Source: an uncultured Roseburia sp. (GTDB lineage Bacteria > Bacillota > Clostridia > Lachnospirales > Lachnospiraceae). From it: a stretch of 41,390 nucleotides of DNA. The translations under genes and the position numbers were made by a program. The DNA lies in contig CAJUNX010000037.1 in assembly GCA_910587865.1 (NCBI GenBank), positions 1 through 41,390 of the forward strand. The letters run 5' to 3'. Positions within the stretch are counted from its first letter, which is position 1. Each line of letters opens with the position of its first letter. The notes beneath the pieces are model-generated. The model searched no databases, had not been told where the DNA came from, and worked only from the letters and a program-made list of their open reading frames with translations. Below, piece by piece: positions 7,598 to 15,593 of the stretch.

Positions 7598-8352
7598 CGC
7601 ATCCCTCCGCAAAACCGGTAGCCGTCCCCCCAAACCGTGAGAATGTATTCCGGTCTGCCCGGGTCTCGCTCTATGGCCTCGCGCAGCTTGCGGATGTGCA
7701 CATTTAACGTCCCGTCGCCCGTAAACCGGTTCTCCCAAACCTGCTCGAACAGCTCCTGCTTGCTGACCACGCGCTCCCTGTTTTTGATCAGGCAGCACAG
7801 CAGCTTAAATTCCAAAGGCGTCAGCCGGACATGCTTCCCGCCCGCCGTCACTTCCCTTGCCGGGACGCGGACGCACAGCCAGTCGTCCGCATACCCCGCC
7901 TGATATCCGCCCTCCTGCGCCGAACCCGCGGGCACTCCTCCTCCCGGCGGATATCCGCCCGCAAAAGACGCCGCGCTTTCTGTGCGCTCCCCGTAACGCT
8001 TTAACACCGCTTTCACCTTCGCGAGCAGCACGCCGAGCGAATACGGTTTCTGAATATAGTCGTCGCCGCCGATGTGAAGCGCCATGATCTGGTCGTCGTC
8101 ACTTGTGCGCGCCGAAATAAAAAGAATCGGGATCTGCGTCCTCTCCCGCAGCTCTCTGCACAGCGCAAAGCCGCTGCCGTCCCCCAGATTAATATCCAGA
8201 AGCAGCAGCTGCGCCATGTCCGTCTCAAAAAAAGCTCTGCACTCCGCGGCGCTGTATGCGACCGCCGTCTGCACGCCGAACAGATTAAAATACTCCGCCG
8301 TGCTGTCCGCAAGCAGCTTTTCGTCGTCAATAATCAGACACTCATAGTTCAT
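7594..8352 (-). CDS. OmpR-family response regulator, 252 aa
   Basis: ATG 8352 is chosen because GGAGG lies 5 bases upstream; a longer in-frame ORF exists but has no such site. The receiver domain has the acidic pair D9-D10, phosphoacceptor D53 (LLLLDINL), the conserved serine in FISARTSDDD and lysine in YIQKPYS. The winged-helix effector (from about residue 165) ends with ILTVWGDGYRF. The linker is unusually long and glycine/proline-rich (FAGGYPPGGGVPAG, then AQEGGYQAGYADD). It is the first gene of the regulator-kinase-ABC block. Confidence 0.93.
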   Translation of the reverse strand: MNYECLIIDDEKLLADSTAEYFNLFGVQTAVAYSAAECRAFFETDMAQLLLLDINLGDGSGFALCRELRERTQIPILFISARTSDDDQIMALHIGGDDYIQKPYSLGVLLAKVKAVLKRYGERTESAASFAGGYPPGGGVPAGSAQEGGYQAGYADDWLCVRVPAREVTAGGKHVRLTPLEFKLLCCLIKNRERVVSKQELFEQVWENRFTGDGTLNVHIRKLREAIERDPGRPEYILTVWGDGYRFCGGMR

Positions 8353-8518
8353 TTTCTCCTCCATGCCGGAATATGCGATTCCGTTCGAAAACCGTTTGAC
8401 AGAACCACAAAGAATCAATAAAATTTAAGACAAGACAGTATTTCCTGTTTTTCTATGAGTGTATCACACTGCAAAGGGAATGACTATCATAAAATCAACG
8501 GATACGGGGACCGGTCAC

Positions 8519-9229
8519 ATGCTGCACATCGCCATCTGCGACGATGAGAAGGACTTCGTCGCGCACTTAACAGACCTGCTGAAGCGCTACGCCGCCGAGA
8601 CGGGGGAAGAGATTAAAGTCACCGCCTTCTATGACGGAATCGGACTGACGGAACACTACGATACCACCATCGACCTGATTTTTCTCGATATTCAGATGAA
8701 GCTCGTCGACGGACTGACCGCAGCCGGACGCATCCGGCAGCTCGACGAAACGGTCGGTATCATTTTTCTTACCTCACTCTCCCGCTACGGACTCGAAGGC
8801 TACCGCTATCAGGCGGAAAACTATATCATCAAGCCGCTGAAATATATCCGCCTGAAAACAGAGCTCGACCGATGGAGAAAAAAACATGAGAAGACGGACG
8901 ATCCCGCTCTGACCGTCTCCAATGACACCGGAACATACAGAGTACAGCTGAAATCCCTCCGCTATGTGGAAACCTTTCAGCGCAATCTGCTGCTGCACAC
9001 CGGACCGGAATCGATCATCTGTTACAGGAGCATGAAGGAAATGGAACGCGCGCTTTCGGGCGCGGGCTTTGCGCGCTGTCACACCAGCTATCTCGTCAAC
9101 CTGGCTTATATCAAACGCATAAATAAGCTCGAAATCACCTTAATCACCGGGGAGGCGCTTCCGGTCAGCCAGCCCCGGCGAAAAAAATTTACGGAACTGC
9201 TGACGGAGTACTGGGGGGATCTGCTATGA
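8519..9229 (+). CDS. LytTR-family response regulator (AgrA-like), 236 aa
   Basis: ATG 8519 fits the receiver family start (MLHIAICDDE) and has a modest GGGG site; earlier in-frame GTG 8459 and ATG 8480 would add unrelated residues. The receiver has D8-D9, phosphoacceptor D57 (DLIFLDIQM) and the lysine in YIIKPLK. A LytTR DNA-binding domain covers about 130-236 (RYVETFQRNLLLHT, CYRSMKEME, FARCHTSYLVNL). It is divergent from the OmpR regulator gene and overlaps the kinase gene downstream by 4 bases (ATGA). Confidence 0.92.
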   Translation: MLHIAICDDEKDFVAHLTDLLKRYAAETGEEIKVTAFYDGIGLTEHYDTTIDLIFLDIQMKLVDGLTAAGRIRQLDETVGIIFLTSLSRYGLEGYRYQAENYIIKPLKYIRLKTELDRWRKKHEKTDDPALTVSNDTGTYRVQLKSLRYVETFQRNLLLHTGPESIICYRSMKEMERALSGAGFARCHTSYLVNLAYIKRINKLEITLITGEALPVSQPRRKKFTELLTEYWGDLL

Positions 9230-10674
9230 TACGTCTGATGGAATGTTTCTCCGCCCTGCTGGTGTGGGGCTATGCGTTTCTCTTTTTTTTGATGATACAT
9301 ACCTTTCTGCCGCTGCGGAAACGCCCTCTGTTATATCTTCCCGTTGCTGTGCTCTTCCCGATGCTGGCCGACGCCGTCATTTACTCCAACGACCCTTACG
9401 GACTGATCGGCGTGACGGCGGGTTTTACGGGTTACCTCTGCGCCTTTCACCGCGGACGGATGATCGAGCGGCTGACCGCGGTGCTGGTCTTCTGTCCGGC
9501 GCTCATCGCGATCAATTACCTGATGCAGGATATCGGAAGCAGACTGTTTTTCTCGCTCAGCGGCGCATCCGCCGACGGCCCGGGCGGCGGGAATCTGTTC
9601 TTAAGCACCGCGATCCGCACCGTCTCCCTGCTGCTTCGCCTGCTGTTCTGGCTTGCCGCCTGGTTTATCATGAAACGGTATCTGCGTCAGATTACCCATC
9701 ATCTGACGGCCCGCATGTGGCTGATCGTGGATGCCCTCATGCTGGCTCCGTTCGTGGCGATTGTCACCATCATTTACACCATGCCGGAGAACCCTGCGAT
9801 CATCTACCCGATCTGCCTGACCTCCGTCTTTTCCAGCTTCGGATGCATCTGTCTGATCTCCTATATCTGTAATTTTATTCGGACCGCATATCACGCGCAG
9901 GAGCTCGAGCAGAAGCAGGCATATTACGCCGACCGCATCCGCGATGAGGAGCGCGTGCGCAGCATTTACCACGATCTGAAAAATCATCTGCTGGTGCTGA
10001 GCGCACAGGCAAACGCAGCGGAAGTCAGGACATCTGTCGAAAACCTCACCCGGCAGATCACAGACTATGAGAATTACCACCACACCGGAAACGAATATGC
10101 GGACATCATCTTAAGGGATAAGGCCAGACTGGCGCAGCGAAAACAGATCGATTTCCACGCAGCTGTCTGTTTTGAGGAGGGCGGCTTTGTCGAACCGCTC
10201 GACATCAGCACGATCCTCGGAAACGCGCTTGACAATGCCATTGAGGCATGCGAGAAGCTCCCAAAGGACGAGCGGCTGATCACCGTAAAAGCAGGGCGCA
10301 TCCGGGATCTTCTGACGATCAGCGTCGAAAATACCGCGCCCGACGCCCCGGCCTCAGCCTCACAGCGCGGGATCCCGGGGGCCGGTCTCTTTACGCAGGA
10401 CGTTTCTCACCGGGGAACAAAAAAGCAGGCCACCTCCAGGCAGGATCCTTTCCTGCATGGCTTTGGCCTGCCCAATATTCAGAAAGCCGTCGGGCGGTAC
10501 GGCGGATGGTGCCGCACCTCCCAGAAGGACGGACTGTTTACCTTAAAAGTCATTCTGCCGGTTCCGGATACCTCACAGGTGCCCCGCGCGTCCGCTTCGC
10601 CCGGTCAGAACACGGGTGAGGACTGTCCGTACCCCTCCTGCGCCAGCGCCTCCCACTCTTTTTCGAGATCCTGA
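9226..10674 (+). CDS. GHKL-type sensor histidine kinase (AgrC-like), 482 aa
   Basis: The N-terminal half contains about six hydrophobic segments. A cytoplasmic dimerisation region carries the phosphoacceptor histidine in SIYHDLKNHLLVLSAQ, followed by a GHKL ATPase with LGNALDNAIEAC and HGFGLPNIQKAVGRYGG. Between the last two motifs sits an insert of about 35 residues (around GIPGAGLFTQDVSHRG). The ORF runs past the usual domain end, adding about 35 residues and overlapping the 3' end of the convergent gene at 10605. No agrB- or agrD-like gene is next to the pair, so its ligand is unknown. Confidence 0.9.
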   Translation: MIRLMECFSALLVWGYAFLFFLMIHTFLPLRKRPLLYLPVAVLFPMLADAVIYSNDPYGLIGVTAGFTGYLCAFHRGRMIERLTAVLVFCPALIAINYLMQDIGSRLFFSLSGASADGPGGGNLFLSTAIRTVSLLLRLLFWLAAWFIMKRYLRQITHHLTARMWLIVDALMLAPFVAIVTIIYTMPENPAIIYPICLTSVFSSFGCICLISYICNFIRTAYHAQELEQKQAYYADRIRDEERVRSIYHDLKNHLLVLSAQANAAEVRTSVENLTRQITDYENYHHTGNEYADIILRDKARLAQRKQIDFHAAVCFEEGGFVEPLDISTILGNALDNAIEACEKLPKDERLITVKAGRIRDLLTISVENTAPDAPASASQRGIPGAGLFTQDVSHRGTKKQATSRQDPFLHGFGLPNIQKAVGRYGGWCRTSQKDGLFTLKVILPVPDTSQVPRASASPGQNTGEDCPYPSCASASHSFSRS

Positions 10675-12227
10675 TCGAGCCGGTCGACATTCAGCGCGTT
10701 CTGCTTATAGAGCGCCCGCAGCTCCATCAGCCCGGAAAAGGCAAGCCGTTTCCAGGCGACAAAATTGATCCGCAGCGCAAAGTTAAGAATCTGTCCGCCG
10801 GAACGGATACCCGCATCCGCCGCGTCGATCAGCACAAATACGCCCTGGCTCACCAGAAGCATCCTCCGAAGCTCGTGATCCCGATGCAGCGCGATCGCTT
10901 CCTTCGGTGCGACGTGATCGTGAAAAATCCGTTTGAGCACGCGCAGCAAAGTCGTCAGAAGATCGTTCAGCACGACCGGAATCGCCATGGTAGCCGCAAA
11001 CCGCGCGTCGTATCCGTGCTCATACACGGCAACCGACAGATCCGCCAGCGAAACCACGGTCTTCTCCTGACCGACCGTGTCGTTTTTATAAAGTGTAAAG
11101 GATCCCGCATCACAAAACTGCAGCAGCTCAAACAGCGGGGCGGGCAGTCCCGCTCCGCGCCCGACGCTTCCCGCCCCGCGGCTTCCCGAGCTTCCCGCGA
11201 GATCCGATAAAATATGAAACAGCCAGTTTGCGGCCCCGCAGAAGAGCTTCGCACAGAAATTTCCCCCGACCAGCCGTCCGTCGCCGGTATCGATCCTCAC
11301 CAGCTTTCCCTGATCGATAAAATGCGCTTCTCCCATAAACTGATCCAGCACGGAAAAAACAAGACCGATGAGATCCGGCGCATGCGAGAGCGATTTGATG
11401 TGATGATTCTTCGCCGTCAGCTGCACCGCTCCTTTTGCCGCTTTTGTGGTATTCTGATCGTAGTTCACCGTATAGTTCCGCTCCAGGTATCCGATCGCAG
11501 ACCCGACATTATCCTCACTGCCGGCTTTCGGGCTCCAGCCTTTTAAGCGCGCCACCCCAAGCACCAGCTGATCCGCTTTTTTGTCCGTCCAGGCGCCGAG
11601 CGGACTGTTTTCAATCACCTGCGCCGTCATCACGCCGTCCTTCCCGCGAACCGTCTTTACAGCATTTGGCGCTCCCACAAAAAAGACATCGATCAGCCCG
11701 CAGAGAAATCCCGAGAGCGCCGCAAGACCGTAATCGAGCCCGTCGCAGTGCGCAGGCTTCATGAGATAATCGTTCTTTACCCGCTCTGCGAGCGCATCCC
11801 GCTCCGCCTGCGTCAGCAGGTCATTCCACGGATGCTCCTTTAACTCGATCTGATTTTCATCGGCATAAGCGCGCACATTCCCGAGATAGGTTTCCCACGG
11901 GACATCCGCGTCCACGACCGCCAGCCGCTCAAAATACGGGACCACGACAGATTCACGCTCCTCCTCTGTCAGAGCGGTCAGCTGCTCTCCCGCGGCAAAA
12001 TCGGCCTGTGTCAGCAGCTCCTCCGAGAGTCCCGCCTCCCCGGCGAGCTGCTCCGCCAAAAGCAGCATGGCATCCAGATCATCCAGGCGGGCATCCGCCG
12101 CCGCGTTCTCGCTGCGGAGCGCGCCCGCCGCCGCGGCGACGGTCTGCTCCGTTTTCATCTGCTGATGTCTCTGCGTCTGCTGTGCCCAGGCGGCTTCTTT
12201 TAACAGTTTGTCATCAAATGTCCGCAT
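10605..12227 (-). CDS. Unknown protein, 540 aa, second gene of a coupled pair
   Basis: The ATG overlaps the stop of the upstream gene (ATGA), so translation is coupled. I do not recognise the family. Visible parts are an alanine/glutamate-rich helical N-terminus (about 1-110), a hydrophobic stretch near 165-185 (LAALSGFLCGLIDVFFVG), a lysine-rich region, and a second hydrophobic half (DLIGLVFSVLDQF, CGAANWLFHILSDLAG, TLLRVLKRIF). A glycine/serine linker (GSSGSRGAGSVGRGAGL) lies around residue 345. It probably associates with or inserts into the membrane. No enzyme motif is evident. Its partner carries a putative TerB-like segment. Confidence 0.75.
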   Translation of the reverse strand: MRTFDDKLLKEAAWAQQTQRHQQMKTEQTVAAAAGALRSENAAADARLDDLDAMLLLAEQLAGEAGLSEELLTQADFAAGEQLTALTEEERESVVVPYFERLAVVDADVPWETYLGNVRAYADENQIELKEHPWNDLLTQAERDALAERVKNDYLMKPAHCDGLDYGLAALSGFLCGLIDVFFVGAPNAVKTVRGKDGVMTAQVIENSPLGAWTDKKADQLVLGVARLKGWSPKAGSEDNVGSAIGYLERNYTVNYDQNTTKAAKGAVQLTAKNHHIKSLSHAPDLIGLVFSVLDQFMGEAHFIDQGKLVRIDTGDGRLVGGNFCAKLFCGAANWLFHILSDLAGSSGSRGAGSVGRGAGLPAPLFELLQFCDAGSFTLYKNDTVGQEKTVVSLADLSVAVYEHGYDARFAATMAIPVVLNDLLTTLLRVLKRIFHDHVAPKEAIALHRDHELRRMLLVSQGVFVLIDAADAGIRSGGQILNFALRINFVAWKRLAFSGLMELRALYKQNALNVDRLDQDLEKEWEALAQEGYGQSSPVF

Positions 12228-13942
12228 CAGCCGAGAAGTCCTTTCACAAGACTCTTTGCCGCGCTCTTTGCCGTCGCGAGAGACGCGTCCATCACCCGGT
12301 AATAGCCGATTCCCTCGAGCACCTCCGCGACCTTCTCAAGTGTATCCAGATCGAGATCCGTATTCAGGTAGCCGTCCCTGACATTGCCCTCCTCGTCGGC
12401 GCGCGACTCACAGTATGCCATGGAAATCAGATCGCGGAGATTCTTTTTCGTCGCCCCGGGCGCAAGCTCATTGATCCGGTCCTCACTGATCCGCTCCGGC
12501 AGATGGCATAACACCTTCTCCCGCTGCGCATAGGAAATCTGGTTTGTCGTCCCCTGTGCGCTTTTGCTCATCATGGAGAGCATGGCCGAGAGCTTTGAGA
12601 TCTTAATGTCCGTCTCCTGCCCTTTTCGAATCACCTCCTGCAGCTCCGCGGTGACGGCGTTCACATCCTCCACCAGATAATTCAGCGCTCTCTGTGAATT
12701 CTTCACGATCTGCTGCAGCATCAGCTCTCTCTGCTTATTCTTCTCGAGGTCGCCCATGCCGGTCACCTTCTTCATGCCCTTATAGGCGCCCACGCCTAAG
12801 AGCACGGCCACGCCGATCCCGGTAAACATGCTCGAAAACCCGAGCACGCCGCCCATGCCGAGCGCCGCAAGCCCGGAGGTCATACCGGCCGCGCTGATCC
12901 CGATCACGGAGCCGGACAGATAGACCGCCGCGAGCGGAACCCCGACCGCCGCCGATTTGGAGGCGATCTCCTGCAGTGACTTTTTGATCTCGATATCACT
13001 CTTCCGGTCAGAGAGGATTTTTTCATTCTCCAGAATCGTCTCCAAAATGCAGTCGACCTGTTCGTCCGGGACTGCGAGCTTCTTCTGAAGGCTCACGATA
13101 TTTTCATCCGCGTTCCAGTCCTGTGCCTGACTCTTTTTGCGCCACAGATTCAGCACATCCTTCATCACCGACATCTTTAACGCGTCCAGACTGCCCTTCT
13201 CCACGTGTTCGGTCAGATAGGCGATCAGCTCATCGTCGCTCTTTCTCTCCGCGCTGCCGGCCATGTAGCCGCGCAGCAGAAGACGCTGCTCCTTCCCGAT
13301 CTCGTTGATCACGACCAGCGTCATGATCTCGCTGTATTCCACCGGGTCAATCTCATCGTCGTCGGCGTAGGCATAATTGCAGATCAGCTTTAGATAGCCG
13401 AGTTTGATCTCATCCTCCATCATCGCGAGCGGGCAGACCTGATTCGTGCTCTCAAACTCCACGCCTTCTTCCTTCCCGCTCTCCGCGATCCGGTTGAACA
13501 GCTTCGCAAATTCGTTTTTCTCCGAATAGGCAAACAGCTCCGTAATATTTTCCTGAGTGCCGTCCTTTTTTACCAGCGTGTACTCATACCACGCCTTTTC
13601 ATTTCCCTGCTCGTCCGTCTTTACATGGCGCTCCGACGTCACCTCCGAGATCTCCTCAAAGAGGATTGTCTCTTTCCTTCCGGAATTGTTAAAATAGACC
13701 CGGTCCCCCAGAAACACGCATCCTGCTTTTCCGCTCCCGAAAAGCGACGTGTCAAAAATCGCCAGCACATACTCCGCGTCCACCTCATTGTACGCGATCG
13801 CACTGAGCGCACCGTTTAATTTTTTCTCCGGAATGTCCGGCGACACATACACCTTTCCGCCGGAAGTCTGAATCTTTTCCACCTCATCCTTGATCAGTTT
13901 TTCAATATTCATCACATCGTTCGCAGTCTGACCTGACCGCAT
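12227..13942 (-). CDS. Unknown protein, 571 aa, possible PH-like + TerB-like domains and glycine-rich membrane segment
   Basis: The start is uncertain: ATG 13942 directly abuts AAAGGAG, while the next in-frame ATG (13912) has no good site. Residues about 30-110 look like a small beta-rich PH-type domain (VLAIFDTSLFGSGKAGCVFL). The stretch about 165-240 (LKLICNYAYADDDEIDPVEY) recalls the acidic helical TerB fold. Residues about 335-395 are glycine- and alanine-rich and hydrophobic (AVYLSGSVIGISAAG, GVLGFSSMFTGIGVAVLLGV), as in membrane-inserting hairpins. Coiled coil and helical regions follow. The domain guesses are by eye only. Together with the 540-aa partner it forms a conserved-looking module with no assigned role. 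Confidence 0.75.
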   Translation of the reverse strand: MRSGQTANDVMNIEKLIKDEVEKIQTSGGKVYVSPDIPEKKLNGALSAIAYNEVDAEYVLAIFDTSLFGSGKAGCVFLGDRVYFNNSGRKETILFEEISEVTSERHVKTDEQGNEKAWYEYTLVKKDGTQENITELFAYSEKNEFAKLFNRIAESGKEEGVEFESTNQVCPLAMMEDEIKLGYLKLICNYAYADDDEIDPVEYSEIMTLVVINEIGKEQRLLLRGYMAGSAERKSDDELIAYLTEHVEKGSLDALKMSVMKDVLNLWRKKSQAQDWNADENIVSLQKKLAVPDEQVDCILETILENEKILSDRKSDIEIKKSLQEIASKSAAVGVPLAAVYLSGSVIGISAAGMTSGLAALGMGGVLGFSSMFTGIGVAVLLGVGAYKGMKKVTGMGDLEKNKQRELMLQQIVKNSQRALNYLVEDVNAVTAELQEVIRKGQETDIKISKLSAMLSMMSKSAQGTTNQISYAQREKVLCHLPERISEDRINELAPGATKKNLRDLISMAYCESRADEEGNVRDGYLNTDLDLDTLEKVAEVLEGIGYYRVMDASLATAKSAAKSLVKGLLG

Positions 13943-13965
13943 CTCCTTTCGTGTCTTCCTTATTC

Positions 13966-13994
13966 ATTATAGAACAAACGGTATCAAAACACAA
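13966..13994 (-). promoter_or_regulatory. Predicted promoter of the unknown two-gene module
   Basis: On the minus strand TTGTGT (13989-13994) and a perfect TATAAT (13966-13971) are spaced by 17 bases. Transcription would start near 13959, giving a very short leader before the first possible start codon. Confidence 0.6.
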
Positions 13995-14015
13995 TTCCGC
14001 GCCTGATTTTCCGTT

Positions 14016-15275
14016 TTATTCATCATATTCGCAGATATAGCCCACGCGCCCCGCAAAGGAGGGAGCCTCGGATAAGATATCGTCCGCCACGTCATTGAGA
14101 TAGCATCTGCCCTCCGAAGAGCGGTAAATGAGCGCGACACAGTCCTCCGTCACCTCCTGTCCGTCCTCCGCGATACCGGTGTAGCTCGGCTCTTCCTCCA
14201 GCCAGTATCCCTCGAACAGCGCACTGTACAGCTGAAGCATCCCATATCCCTTTTCCGTCCCGGGCTCTAACCAGGTGTAACCGAACATGTCCTCCTTATT
14301 GGCCGCGCCGACAAAAAAGGTGACCGAGGTGCGCCCCTCTGCAATAATCTGTTCCTGCACGCGGTGAAATTCCTCCTGCGAGGTGAGCGTCGCAAGATAT
14401 CCGCCCTTTTCCTCACATGCCTGCTTCGCCTCCGACCAGGTGAGATCCCCGATGATCAGCTCATACCGGTGATTTGCGGATATCGTCTCCCCTGTCGCAA
14501 GAATCGAGCTCAGCTCATCTCTGATATAATAAGTGCCCGGCGTTACTGCCTGATCTTCCTGATATACGGCGTGAAACCTCTGTTCGTATTCCGCCTCCTC
14601 CACCGGCTCCTCCTGCCACTCATATTCATAAATATAGTCATTCTCATTTTCATCGAGCTGCGGCCCCGTCTCGGGATCATGGTACGTTCCGCCGCATAAA
14701 AACTGCCACCGGCCGTCTTTGATCGTGTAGATATCATCGTAATAATAGCCCATGTTTCCCTCGGAATTACACAGAAGATTCGCCTTTTCTATGTAGGAAA
14801 AATAAAGCCTGCTGGTCTGGAGAACGTCGAGCGTCCCGTCATGCCAGGTTAAAATCTGACATCCCCCTGCCTCCACGCCGGTGTTCGACACGAGCTCCGG
14901 AATCTCGTCCTCATCCACATAAATCAGACTGTAGGTGCACATATCCGCATATTCGGACTCATCCAGCCAGCCCAGATACGCCTGTTTCCAGCCATCCGGG
15001 GATCCAGCCCCGCCGGCGCCGCCTGCGCCGTCTCCCGCCGTACTGTCAGAAGCCGCCCCGGAGGAATCACCGGCAGCGCCGCTTCCGCTATCCCCCGCGT
15101 CATCCGACGCAGAATCGTCTCCCGCTCCGGCATCCTCCTGATCCGTCCGTTCATTTTTGACCTCGTCCTTCCCTGTCTGTGCGTCCGGCGCATCCGCTCC
15201 TCTCTGGTTCCCGCCGCAGGACGCCAGCAGGAGGAGAGACACACTCCACATCAGAATGATTCTTCGTTTTTTCAT
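14016..15275 (-). CDS. Lipoprotein with C-type-lectin-like domain, 419 aa
   Basis: ATG 15275 has a GGAG site. A lipoprotein signal (MKKRRIILMWSVSLLLLASC, lipobox LLASC) is followed by a very acidic, serine/glycine-rich linker (about 25-95), then an unassigned domain (residues about 95-260) with VDEDEIPEL and a YDDIYTI motif. The C-terminal roughly 140 residues match the C-type-lectin pattern: NHRYELI, LTWSEAKQACEEKGGYLATL with following TSQEE, and closing VGYICEYDE. It should be anchored on the outer face of the membrane and bind a ligand, perhaps carbohydrate or protein. The ligand is not predictable here. Confidence 0.85.
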   Translation of the reverse strand: MKKRRIILMWSVSLLLLASCGGNQRGADAPDAQTGKDEVKNERTDQEDAGAGDDSASDDAGDSGSGAAGDSSGAASDSTAGDGAGGAGGAGSPDGWKQAYLGWLDESEYADMCTYSLIYVDEDEIPELVSNTGVEAGGCQILTWHDGTLDVLQTSRLYFSYIEKANLLCNSEGNMGYYYDDIYTIKDGRWQFLCGGTYHDPETGPQLDENENDYIYEYEWQEEPVEEAEYEQRFHAVYQEDQAVTPGTYYIRDELSSILATGETISANHRYELIIGDLTWSEAKQACEEKGGYLATLTSQEEFHRVQEQIIAEGRTSVTFFVGAANKEDMFGYTWLEPGTEKGYGMLQLYSALFEGYWLEEEPSYTGIAEDGQEVTEDCVALIYRSSEGRCYLNDVADDILSEAPSFAGRVGYICEYDE

Positions 15276-15287
15276 AAAATCTCCATT

Positions 15288-15408
15288 CCGGAGCGTTTAT
15301 GCGACGGGGCGGCGCAAATCTCAAATTTGCGTCTGCCATCAGGGCTGATTTGTGACGCTCCGGCACAAACAGCCGTGTGAAAAATCAGCGATCGGGCTGA
15401 TTTTTCAC
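15288..15408. other. Structured intergenic region with nested inverted repeats
   Basis: Between the lectin lipoprotein and the ABC-F gene there is no coding sequence for 319 bases. CCGGAGCGT (15288-15296) pairs with ACGCTCCGG (15355-15363), enclosing CGCAAAT/ATTTGCG (15313-15319 with 15325-15331). A separate perfect 12-bp stem, GTGAAAAATCAG with CTGATTTTTCAC (15377-15388 with 15397-15408), follows. The segment GGGCTGATTT occurs in both parts. It could be a dispersed repeat element or a structured RNA. Confidence 0.65.
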
Positions 15409-15502
15409 ATTATCTCCATCCTATCCTCTTTTTATCAAGTCTACTTTCCGCAGATCCGCTTGTCAACCATAAAAATTGTCCGCGCAAGCCCCTGTTTTTC
15501 CC

Positions 15503-15530
15503 TTGAAATCGCGGTGTTTTTATGTATAAT
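15503..15530 (+). promoter_or_regulatory. Promoter of the ABC-F gene
   Basis: TTGAAA (15503-15508) and a perfect TATAAT (15525-15530) are separated by 16 bases, giving a leader of about 57 bases to ATG 15594. Confidence 0.75.
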
Positions 15531-15593
15531 AGAATCAATGTGTCCGCGGCAGTATCTCTGCCGTAAAATAACAGATTCAGATATGGAGGTTTT

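Noticed and set aside
9243..9872. 209-codon frame in the kinase gene
   Set aside because: Arginine/proline-rich out-of-frame shadow of the GHKL kinase.
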